Shown: positions 1-44,119 of the stretch, in pieces | Position numbering within the stretch: the stretch's first letter is position 1 | How the letters are laid out: each line of letters opens with the position of its first letter | Assembly: GCA_963989245.1 (NCBI GenBank) | Contig: OZ022342.1 | Span: forward strand, 50,373,324 to 50,437,323 | Source: Nansenia antarctica | Lineage: Eukaryota; Chordata; Actinopteri; Argentiniformes; Microstomatidae | DNA: 64,000 bases | Direction: 5' to 3' | Notes under the pieces: model-generated | Told to the model about the DNA's origin: nothing | Databases searched by the model: none | Seen by the model: the letters and a program-made list of their open reading frames with translations, nothing else | Program-made: the position numbers and the translations under genes

Positions 1-770
1 CCTCCGGTCCTTTCACCCAGCTGTTGGAACCTGCCCAGAGAGTCTTAACAGCATCTCATGGCAGGGTACCAGGATACCTGTTATCACCCATGAACAAGTA
101 CATCTATTCACTACGCGAGAGCAGGAGGGGGGGGTAACCGTCACCGTGCTGCTGGAGGGCCTCCGTGGGTGCAGGGTTTGGTTGGATCCCACCAACAGAC
201 AGATTAAACCCATCGTGGACGACCCAGGAAGCCTGGCTCCCCCCTGCAATCGAAAACCTCTGTTCAGACTTTTTATGTTTTCCTCATTTTCAAGAGGAAA
301 ACATCAGAGCCTCGATACTCTGATACCATATAGAGTTGGGACTAAGGAACTCCAACCTGGTCTACGCTACATGTGCCTCCATCACAATGTGCCTCCATTC
401 TCACTTGGAAGCTGTGAGGTTTTTGCTCCGACTCCTTGGTAATTAATTCCAAATAAACATTATCTAGCCCATTTGGCTCAGGAACACGACCCCCTCGTTT
501 TCATCCAGGGCCTCCAATTACAGCTACAGACAGACGGCCTGTTTGGTCTAATGTAACCAGTTTAGAATACCTGTGCGTCTGGCCCAGCTTCTGTCTCGCT
601 GGCAGGCTGCAGGGGCCTGTGATTACATTAGCCTGACACTGCAAGTCCTGAGGAGGGACGAGAGAAGTTCCTTAAAAAGAGAGAAAAAAAAGGTGAGAGG
701 GTTCAGGCTGAGGGATTCAGCAGCTGCGCTCCAACTTGAGGCCCTGACTTGGCTGTTTACATGCCTCACA

Positions 771-830
771 CACTCACACACACGCATACACACACACACG
801 CACACACACACACACACACGCATACACACG

Positions 831-876
<46 letters not shown>
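771..876. repeat. CA microsatellite
   Basis: A roughly 105-bp (CA)n tract interrupted by GCATA and GCA variants. It is low complexity and gives His/Thr open frames on one strand and Cys/Val frames on the other, none of which is a gene. Confidence 0.95.
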
Positions 877-879
<3 letters not shown>

Positions 880-1993
880 CAGAGTTGGCTGTTTACATGC
901 CTGCCCTGTCTGCAGCCACAACAGAGGAGAGCTGGGTATCCAGAGGCTGTGTGAGAAACAATTACATATTTCATACTGTATGTTGGTATTTTACTCCAAA
1001 GACCTTATATGGATTCCAAGAAGCTGAAAACACTGCAGTACAGTAAGAGTTGTATAGGAGATATGGAAGGTGAGAAGGGACATACTCACCCCTTTTTTGG
1101 GGTCCCTTGCAGAATAACCAGAAATGTCTAACCTGAAAATGACATAATAAAAATGAATTTGGAGGAAATAATCACTTACTAAACATGATGGTCAATGTTC
1201 ATGCCAATATAGGAATATCGAAGAGTGTGTATGACAAGATAAATGATGCTGTATTGTAGGTGCTCGTTCAGTATCAAAACCACTGAGATAGCTGACTACT
1301 CAGCAGTATGCACGGTGACGCAACCACCGAGGGCATTAATGACCATGGACGTGTTCAAGGTAGTACTTGATTTGTCAACCACACCTCAACAGATGTTTAT
1401 CTCTCTCCAGCCAAAGTTTCTGCGCTAGTCTCGGGTGCCAGCGTTTTGTTCCTCCACGGACATGTCTGTACGCTGTACATTGTAGCCTATGGCTCCAGAA
1501 ACACGAAAGCCTGACAACTCACCTCAAAATAGAACAATCAATATAGTGAAATGGAAATATTCCACTGCCCTCCGAAAAAAGAAAAGGTAATTAGGTATGA
1601 TCACTTCATCCTGTTGCTTTCATCTGTCTTTGCCTTCGCCTGTCAAGGCTGTGAGATTCGTCTCCCTGACACAGCCCATGTGTTTGAGAGAGCACAAGTG
1701 ATGGTGTGGTTTCCCAGTACATGAGATGGCAGAGAGATGGGAGATCCCTGGCTGCCTGTGATAAGAGGTGTGGAGAAGATAGGGACCAGATTACACCTCT
1801 TAAGAGACAGGCTTCTACACTTCACAAATCGACCGATAATTATAGACAGTGGTAAAAGCCGTTCCTGGAGTTCGATCGCTTCTGAACGCCTCTGTTAGAT
1901 TGAAAAGTGAAGAGAGTGTCATACTTTATTATGTGTTTCGATAGTCGATATCATTGAATATCTTGTCAAGATGTTTGATTGTCCATGACTCTA

Positions 1994-2130
1994 TACAGTA
2001 CATTATGGCAAGCAAACACACACACACACACACACATCGCTAGAATGCCATGAATGCTGTACAGTACATTATGGCAAGCAAACACACACACAGACACAAA
2101 CACACACACACACACATCGCTAGAATGCCA
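1994..2130. repeat. Tandem duplication carrying a CA tract
   Basis: Two copies, 1994-2050 and 2060-2130. Each begins TACAGTACATTATGGCAAG, continues into a CA run and ends ATCGCTAGAATGCCA. The CA tracts differ in length and purity, so the unit duplicated first and the microsatellites then diverged. Confidence 0.85.
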
Positions 2131-3456
2131 TTAAGTGCATCCTAGAGTGCATCAAAGGCTCCAAGAAGGCATTTGTGGGTCTAAGCTGCCATTCTGAAGA
2201 TAAAGACACATGACTGGTTCTGATCATTCTCACTTCAGCGCCTGGAAACCCAAAGCCTTGGAGCCCTGCTTTGACACTTCCCTGAGATCAGGGACAGATA
2301 GCAGGTTCAGATACACCATCTGCTGGGCAGGGCTGGCTGAGTACAGAGCTCCCTGGCCTGTAGAGTTGATAAGAGGAACACAGATTGAGGGGTTTAGGAC
2401 TATGGACTCACAAAGCCGTTTGTTGTTTCTGGCAGTTTTTTGCTGTGTGTGTGTGTGGGGGGGGGGGGGTTCTTTTTTTTGGGACGTACTGTGAGGTGTG
2501 AAGATGAACACGGTGACAAACGACATCGCTTCACCAGAGAGTTTTTCTTCCCCCCAATCAAGCTACTGGAGATACTCCGGGTGTCGTCGGTGAGTGTCTG
2601 AAGTGTTTCAGACACTATTCCATTTGAGAGAAACATGCTGGGGGGCAAACAGCTCCAGATGGTGTTGCCGGAGACTGTGCTTGTGTGGACCCAGGGGGTC
2701 TGACAGGCAGGAATGCTGGCCCTGGTCTGGTCTGGCCTGGCCTGGGAAGGTCACAGCTTCAGCACCTGCTATCTGCTCTGGTCTGTTTGGGCCCTCTCTC
2801 CCTGGGTTAATCCCCTTGGTCACTCTTTCCCACAGCTGAAGCCCACATTGGGCTGCTGTGGAGGAGATCAAAGCGCTGGATGGGTGCTGGGCTGCTGAGC
2901 AGCCAGGGCAGCAACATCCGTCTGGCTCAAATACTAGGATGTGTTTTTTGGGGGGGGTTTTACCTTCTTAACCGTCTCAAGGAGTTTTAACAGGAATAAT
3001 CCATCCATGCAACGTTGCCTCTTCATTGGGGTAAAGCTTATTGTCAATCCCCTGCACCTGCAGGGTCTTCATCAGGTGTGCAGATAGACCTGCTTTCATC
3101 TCTTCACCTCTTTTTTTCCATTTCTTATTACAGACCACCCTCATGGCTCTGACTTTAAGATGACGGAGGGATCGAACATGTTTACGTTACAATCATACAC
3201 TTTATTCTACACTCCAAAATGTATAGAATACTTGTGTATGAAAACAAGTGTGTGTGAGGGTCTAATGGGTTGCTTGGGTTCATCTGGCCTGGCAAGTCAC
3301 CTTCAGAAGAGGCCATTGCGTTCCTATCCTGTCCTCTGTTGTCGTGCGGAGAGAGAGCAGGCAGGTAAGTAGATTAAGTGTACAGCGAATCGATAGCCAA
3401 TCACTTAAACTGATGGAGCCAAGCCAAGAGTGCTTGAGTATGGATGGGGGGAAGAT

Positions 3457-3499
3457 GCGATGTGTGTGTGTGTGCGTCTCTCTCTCTCTCTCTCTCTCT

Positions 3500-3546
<47 letters not shown>

Positions 3547-3551
3547 TCTCC
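3457..3551. repeat. Compound TG/TC microsatellite
   Basis: A short TG run followed by about 75 bp of (TC)n broken by a C-run and a TGTC interruption. Confidence 0.9.
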
Positions 3552-5688
3552 CTGTGGTGGGTGGGTGGTGGTCAGCAGCCGCAGGCAGCAGAGGGGCCAG
3601 CGAGGAGTCTGAGTCCCCATGGTAAGGGACGTCTCCCTGGCAAGCACACTGGAATCTCCATCAAGAATTCATTATCCAGAGATTAAGTCTCCTCTGTGTT
3701 CCTACTCCCATGACTAATGACAGCAGCTAACGACAACAGGCTAATGAGAATGAATGACGGCGGGGCTCTGGGTCCTGTACAGTGGCTTTCTCTTGGTTAT
3801 TGTTCAGTTTGGCTACATTATACGTCTGTACTTGTTCTGTGTTTAGAGCTTATAGGACTTTTTTTTACTCTTTTTTTTAGGAACAATGGTGAGACTCACT
3901 TCATAGGCTTTGTACTTGTACCTGACTGTGCCTGACATACTGCATAAGACATAGAGGAGTGATATCATACATAGGCAGTCATCCCTAAAGCTTTTTCTCC
4001 TTTACAAGTTCTTGTTAATGAACATGTCCTTTGAATGAGGCTGGTGGTGTGGCTGTATAATGCTATCACAACGTGATTGAGCCATAAAAGTGTAATCAAC
4101 TGATTGAGTGATTTAAATAACACTGTGGGAGTAACAACAACATATTTCATGTGGGAACAAGTCAGCCGTTACCCTTGTAGTGATAAAAACTGTCCTCTAG
4201 GGCGGTTAATGCTCTCTCTTACAGTATCAATTCTAATTGTGCTATACATTTCTTATGATCTGTTTGGAAGAGCAATTTCATTAGTTAGTCACTCATCCAT
4301 CAATAAGTGCCTTGTCATGGTATTGAGCCACTGTAAAATAAAGTACCACCGTTTTCTTATTTTAACTTAAATGAATTAATATCCATAAAATCTGCTCAAA
4401 TGACTCCGAAGAAAGATTATGAGAGTCTTTCGGAGGTGAAGCGTCGATGTTTCTTGTTGTTTTGTCTGAAGTGGTATGACGTTATTGCTGTACTATTCCA
4501 GGAGTGGGACTGGGGATGGGATATTAGTGTGGGTGTAAATATGGAAATGAAATACACAGGAGCTGGAACACCATGGCAGGTAGGAGCTCTGGCAAACTCA
4601 TTGTTGTTGACATTGTCTGCTCTTCCTTTATCGCTTGAGCTGCAGTCCTTTGATCGTTTCCCCCTTATCCTTTGGATGGGAAGAGGGAAAGACAGCCACA
4701 GGATGTTTGGGGGTGTCTTGAAAGGACATCAGAAGTTGAGGTCAACAGAAAATGTCTTTTCAGGAAGTTCACAAATGTATCCATAACACGCAACTACACA
4801 CATTCCAGAGAGTCGATGATGCTGCCTACTGTGCAGACTATTTTCTACCATATTATGCCAAAACACAGGCGATATGCAAAGCATTACAAAAAATAATATT
4901 TTCTCAGATTTTTCACAGGCTATTTAGAGCAAAACTACTTTCATCGGTAGTAGTAAGGAAGAGGCTAAAGTTACCAGAACCAAACTGTACAGTAGAATAT
5001 ACCGGATGAAAGAACAAGAACAGAGAGCAGAAGCAGTCCAGACAGAGGGAGAAGACCAGGAGCTTCTCCTTTGGCATACTTGAGTGAACATGACCAAAAA
5101 TGTGTGTGGAGAGAAAGGTATGCTACGCACAAATTGGTGTGTTTTACATGGCAACCAATAGCAGATAGGCAACCACTCGTTTCCAGGCCATCAATCTTGT
5201 TTATATCCTCTACCTGGGGCTTTGTCCACTGTGACTGGGCTGCTGGGTTACATACCTGTGATGCTAATCTGGACTAAGAGCATTGATAGACTAGGAGTGA
5301 CCTGTCCAGGCTAAGTTACCTCAGAGGGACGTCTCTATGACTACACACTAACAAACTAACAAACAGTCGTCCTCCCCCTTTCTAGACGCCTTATTTTCCT
5401 AAATTATGAGTTGTTTTTAACCAAAAAAAAGCGGTTGATTTGGAAACTAAGAGAGAGGTGAAGATGGGAGTGTACGTATGTGTGCTAGTCAATGGACAAA
5501 TATGGTGTGAATAAATCAGACAGTCAGGATGAAATACAGATATGTAGGGGAAAGTTGCAGACGACTGCAAAAAAGCTTTGGCCATGCAAGTTAGGGTAAG
5601 AGATGGAAGTAGATAGTAGATAGAAGTAGATAGTAGTAGGGATCTGGGGAGGCTCGTGGAGGGAGACGACAGATTCATAGTAAAGAAT

Positions 5689-5748
5689 GGAATTGAATAC
5701 GGAATGCTATGAAACATGGAATTGAATACGGAATGCTATCAAACATGG
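5689..5748. repeat. 29-bp direct tandem doublet
   Basis: Two head-to-tail copies of a 29-bp unit containing TTGAATACGGAATGCTAT. They differ by one base (GAAACAT versus CAAACAT), which points to a recent local duplication. Confidence 0.85.
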
Positions 5749-6168
5749 TACCATTCCTCATTTCATTTCATTCCATGCAGCACAAGGAGGTTGTTCTACC
5801 CCCACAAGCCTCCCCTGGGGGCGGGATAACTCCTGTAGGGTTAGGGTTAGAGAAACCAGAGAGAAACCATGTCACGGCTATACACCTAAAGAGGATCAGG
5901 CTTTGTTTAATTACAGGGGATCCTGTTCTGTCGCTTCTGTCTTCTGTCCTCCTTCTTCTTAATGAATGAGATAACAGGATAGGTGGAAGCAAAAGCTCCA
6001 CCTGGATTCCACCTCTTTGCTTTCCTCCATCCAGTGCTGATAGATTTATGAAAGGGAGAGCAGTGAGTCAAGACTGGGTCCAGGTTCCCATAGGGGAGGT
6101 GGGTGCTGCTGGTGGCTAATGGAGGTGGTTGGTCATGGTCACCATGGGAGTTTCACTCAGAAGGCCAA

Positions 6169-6497
6169 TGTCGTGACTAGAGTAGGATGGTTTAACAATG
6201 TCATGACTAGAGTAGGATGGTTTAACAATGTCATGACTAGAGTAGGATTGTTTAACAATGTCATGGCTAGAGTAGGATGGTTTAACAATGTCATGACTAG
6301 AGTAGGATGGTTTAACAATGTCATGGCTAGAGTAGGATGGTTTAACAATGTCATGACTAGAGTAGGATGGTTTAACAATGTCATGACTAGAGTAGGATGG
6401 TTTAACAATGTCATGGCTAGAGTAGGATGGTTTAACAATGTCATGACTAGAGTAGGATGGTTTAACAATGTCATGACTAGAGTAGGATGGTTTAACA
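6169..6497. repeat. 30-bp minisatellite, about 11 copies
   Basis: The unit contains ATGACTAGAGTAGGATGG followed by TTTAACAATGTC. Copies differ mainly at one A/G position (GACTAG or GGCTAG) and once at GATTG. Because 30 is a multiple of three and the unit lacks stops in some frames, open frames appear on both strands (repeating TRVGWFNNVM on plus, SYSSHDIVKP on minus). There is no sign of a gene. Confidence 0.95.
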
Positions 6498-7869
6498 GGT
6501 GAAAGGTTTGCTCCGATGCCTGAGGTACAGGTCATTAGTTTAGGCTTTTGTCAAGAGGGTAGAAGCTCATAATCAGTCTGCTACAACATGACCATCACTC
6601 AGCCCCTGTTTCGAGTTCTAGAGTTGGCCTTCCATGGAACTAAGTCATATGATTCATACCGGTCTGATTTTTTTTGAAATTCAACACCATGCTCACCCTA
6701 CATTAACAATCTTTTTCAAGTTGTCTCCCAAAATATGGTATAAATTCATCCAGGCCATAAATGGAAATATTTTTACAGTCTCCAACTGGAAGGTTAGATA
6801 ACAACCATCCTGCGTGTAATTCAATGCAACATGTTCATTCAGTTCGAGGTAAAATATTTCTGAGGTTTCCTCTTCAGAGTTTAACCTTGGTCTTGGTTGT
6901 AGTCTTGGGCTTAATTTATTGTTTTGACTGGTTCCTTTCTATGCTTTAAAATTTCTGGGAAATAGTATTCATTCCTGATCAGTCTCGTCCAATTCCTCGG
7001 GTCCTGGGGTGTTCATGTGCAGGCCTTGCTTGGATCCAAAGTCTGGCAGGGTTGAGGGGAATGAATATGTGTTTTTGTTAATGGTCCAATAACCCCCTTC
7101 AGAGCTGGAATATTATGCTATATCACATTCCCTCCCTCTCCCCCTCCTGGTTGGCATCTCCTTGCTTCTGACATATGCCCCTCCAGTGGCACGTCTTTAA
7201 TGAGGTGTGTAAAAGATGCCTCTGCGGCGGCCATATTGACTCAGGACGCCCGGCACAAGAGCAACAAACCCCAGGGCCCGGGGCCTGGAGGAGCAGCCAG
7301 CCAACCAGGGACTGTTTTCGTATACTTCATCATCTCGGGGAGTCTTAACAGTGGCGCACGCTCACTTGGCTCTGCTGTAATGCAAGAAGCACATTTGGGA
7401 GAGTATTGTACAGAGAAGAGAAGAGAGGAAGGGAGGGGGAGGGAGGGAGGGAGGGAGGAAGAGAAAAATCTGGCTGCCGAAAAATAAATCTCATAAAGTA
7501 GCAGTGAAATATGATCCATGACATGAGGACATTTATACAGGTTAACCCTATTAAAGAAAGGCAAGCGCTTGGGTCTCTGCTTCAGTTTGTCTAGGAGATC
7601 TGGGTTTAACAACCCACTCTGTTTTCATGGTTTGATCATTAGCATACAAAGGCACAGATAAATGGGTTGGAGACCTTCAGGACACCTCAGTGAGAAATGG
7701 GTGCTCTCTGCTCCGTCCTTGAACTTCCTAGGAGGACCGACCACCATTAACCATGAAAGCCTGCCGTCTAATTCCCCCTTAGCGCTCGCTCTTGTCATCC
7801 CTCTTTGAACTCTCTCTCCCTGACTCATTAATATACTCCATGTGAACACACACTTGCGAGGCTCCCTTC

Positions 7870-7938
7870 TTACACATACACACACACACACACACGCATA
7901 TGCACAAACGCACGTATGCACCCACGCATACACGCACG

Positions 7939-7978
<40 letters not shown>

Positions 7979-7979
7979 G

Positions 7980-8026
<47 letters not shown>

Positions 8027-8051
8027 CACACACACACGCACAGTCGCACAG

Positions 8052-8094
<43 letters not shown>

Positions 8095-8103
8095 CACACA
8101 CAC
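7870..8103. repeat. CA-rich microsatellite block
   Basis: About 230 bp of (CA)n with GCA and AGTCA interruptions. A complementary (GT)n block follows 240 bp downstream at 8346-8478. Confidence 0.95.
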
Positions 8104-8343
8104 CCGCCCAGGGGTATTGGCCGGCCAGTGAAGACTCATGTCTAGGGTTCAGAGGTCAGGCAGCCTGTGTTTCTCACACACCTCAACACACACACACACA
8201 CACAACCTGTGTGGAGGCTTAGGATGGAAACACACAGAAGGAATGATGTGTCCTATTATGCCCACAGAACTGAAGAGCCAAACAGGGTTTGAGGGGGTTA
8301 GAAAAGACAGAACTACAATACTTTTGCATAAGAGAGATTGCTG

Positions 8344-8478
<135 letters not shown>

Positions 8479-9076
8479 CCACACATCATAGATTAGGTGA
8501 GCATGGGGTAATCATGTGAAGGCCTGTAGTGTCATCAACCAACACCAAGGAGAGGAGCAACAAACCGAGGAGAAAAGATCATCCCAGATCCCAGCTGCGT
8601 AGACCAGGACCCAGACATATACATGGAGAGGACTTTGCCTCGCTTGTGTTCCCAGGGGAGGAGAAGGATTAGCTGGCTATTTTTAGCCGTCACCCACAAG
8701 GGCAGAGGGAGATAGTGGTTGTGGAATAGCATGATAATGCTATTACCCTTCCATCTCATCCCCGACAGTCACATGACCAGCAGCAGCCAGCGGTATTTCC
8801 TGCCTTGAGCTGGGCATTGCAAGGCTGGGGAATGTTAAGTATTCTCCTGGTGTTTCTCGACAGGAGTGACATTGTCTTGTCCCCTCTCCCTGTGTGTCCC
8901 CCTCAACCTCCATCTATGCCTACGGTTTCCTCCTTCAAATGAACCTCTTGTGTTCATCTTTATTATTCTAATATTGAAAGAAAACGGAAAAGATTTCTAA
9001 GGATTAATTCCGTCAGGGTCATATATATATATACTGTACGTAGTTGAACTACTGTATGCTTTCTGGTGCATCTCAC

Positions 9077-9241
9077 CTGTTTCACATTTGCAGGAGCGCG
9101 GTCCGGGCTGCTCTCGTAGTGTAACATTAACTCTCCTTCCTGTTCCATATGAACATTTAAGCGTGATCCCAGAAGAGCAGTAAAAAGCAGCGTGCCGGCC
9201 AAACGCAGCTCCTGGTCACACACATGGCAGTGGTAGATCAT
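9077..9241 (-). CDS. Unrecognised exon-like open frame
   Basis: On the minus strand an ATG at 9241 opens 55 codons that end exactly at a good donor (CAG, then GTGAGA at 9076). The frame begins MIYHCHVCDQELRLAG and ends APANVKQ. It is not repetitive and its codon use looks ordinary. A TAA lies in frame just before the ATG, so it would have to be a first exon. I do not recognise the peptide, found no partner exon, and cannot exclude chance. Confidence 0.2.
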
Positions 9242-10333
9242 TTATCCAAAACCACTCCAGTCAGGAAGACGCTCTATCTCGTATGGTGCCATATTCCCTA
9301 CACGCTGCCCCTTGTGCCCACTACTGTAGGGCTCTGGGGGGGGCAACACTGTATGAAAGTAAGCTTTAAAAATGTTATTTAAAAATAAATAAATAAAAAG
9401 GGGGAAAAAAGGGGAGTAGTTAGTCTAGGTAGTCTAACTTACTGGTTCGATTTCTCTACAGTTATGCGTAGCTCGCCTCGTGTCCATCTGATGAAATAGC
9501 TATGACATGATTGGGTGACACCAGCTCATATCCGTACTGAAGCATTTTAACTGACAGGGTTGGAACAGAAGAGAGGAAGCTATAGAGAATGAGTCATTGA
9601 GTTATTAGAGGTTTAATATCACTTTTCACAACTTCTGCTAGAGAGCTCCTTTTTATGATTCCAGTCATGTGTAGTCATATGGCTGGGTCTGTTTTATCAG
9701 GATCCCTCAGCTCCAGCAGCTAGCTAGCAGCCGTGCCTCCTCCCCTCCCTGCTCCCCACAGCCACAGTATTCATCTAGCTACATGTGCACAGATGTATTT
9801 GAGATACTTGATGTTTATGCATTTGCAGGATACCCTCATAAGTGTGTGTACAGAAATGGAGACAGACATTGTTACAAATACTGACATCAATCAAAGACCG
9901 TCCTTGTCTAGGAGAAACACAATATGTAGCTATCCATTACAGAGTTACCATACATTTTATTAAAAGATCACACATCAAGGCTGATCATGATGATATTTTT
10001 TATTATTATCCAAGACATCAACAAATCTGACAAATTGATTTCAACACAAAAAATGGAAATGGCAATTTACTTGTCAAGAGGATTAGTAAGTCCAACTCCA
10101 GTACTTCCCCTCTGCATTTTACACCACTACTATCTATCTCACCTTTCCAATTCAATGCTATTGCAAAACACACATATGATACAAAATTACCACAGACTTG
10201 GTAATCGAAGCAGAAAGGACTAACAGTTGAGTTAACTATCACATGTACTGTAGGCCTATATTATTTCTTTCTCATGGATTACAAAAACGGAGATGTCGTA
10301 CTCATGTCAGCTCCCTTATGGAATGGAATGGAC

Positions 10334-10339
10334 TTTATT
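10334..10339 (-). terminator. Candidate poly(A) signal of CWC27
   Basis: TTTATT on plus reads AATAAA on minus, about 225 nt past the CWC27 stop. Further AATAAA candidates on minus lie near 9.95-10.0 kb, so the real 3' end could be longer. Confidence 0.45.
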
Positions 10340-10564
10340 TGTCATTGCTACAGTACAGGTACCAAACAACGAAATTTATCCCAGATGTTTAAGGCAACAA
10401 CTTCTAAAAGACAGGTCTGTATTGGTAATTCACTGCATTCCAGGGGCTGAGTTCATTCAGTTGAACAGAGAAGAGACGGGATGGATGGATGGATGCTGTG
10501 GGAGAGGATAGAGCCTTGGATGCTGGAGGACCAGGTCTGGAGCCACAAGCTTGTAACCTTTGAC

Positions 10565-43400
<32,836 letters not shown>

Positions 43401-44119
43401 TTCGTCGTTGAGATAAACGCATGAATAGAGACAGAAAATTCGTTATTATTCTATTTTCAGCAGGTAAACAGAGAAAGATATCTATCTTTCAAACACCACT
43501 GATTACTTGTGTTGCTTACTGACAACCACCATGTTGTTTAGAAACATGCGGAATTGCGTCTGCTTTGTTTACTTCTAATGAAAGGGGGTTCACGGTTTTG
43601 GCCCCAGATAATATTTTCAAGCAATGACCGTTTGGAGAGTGATACGTATTCGTATTGAAGAGGTTACAAATATGTATGTAAATACATGTGTTGTTATTTC
43701 TCAAATATAAGAAAATCTTGATGTAGAGTATTATGATTATCTCAAAACATCCCTAAAACGTGTCGTTTGGTTTGGCTCCCCAGTTCTGTGTTACATTTGA
43801 ACTAACCCGTAGAGAACATGATATAGATGCTTTAGCTGAACTGAAGTACATTTATGGTGATAAAAGCCCCATGCAGGAATATATACTGGTAGTAAAATAA
43901 AAATAAAAACGCATGCAACTTCTTACAATACATCGATTTATATTCCTTAAAGTGTGTTTGTAGTAACCTACAGATGGATCTGCTGATAAATCCGTGAATG
44001 TTTCCTAGTCGGGGCTATTTTGTTGAGCGGACTCAGTAAGAAGTTTCGAAACGAGTTTGGAGTTGGGCTAGTTGGCTACCAAGCATCACATCAAGAGCTG
44101 TGTGTTTCAGAGTGTGGTA
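43401..44119. promoter_or_regulatory. Head-to-head promoter interval CWC27 / SREK1IP1
   Basis: 719 bp separate the two divergent ATGs (CWC27 at 43400 on minus, SREK1IP1 at 44120 on plus). Human CWC27 and SREK1IP1 are also divergent neighbours, so a shared bidirectional promoter is likely. I see no clear TATA box, and transcription starts cannot be placed from sequence alone. Confidence 0.5.

Noticed and set aside
146..442. 98-codon plus frame at the left edge followed by AATAAA near 450
   Set aside because: Considered as the end of ADAMTS6, but no thrombospondin or PLAC motif is present.
6169..6497. Regular 30-bp repeats as a CRISPR array
   Set aside because: Units are contiguous with no unique spacers, and the genome is vertebrate.
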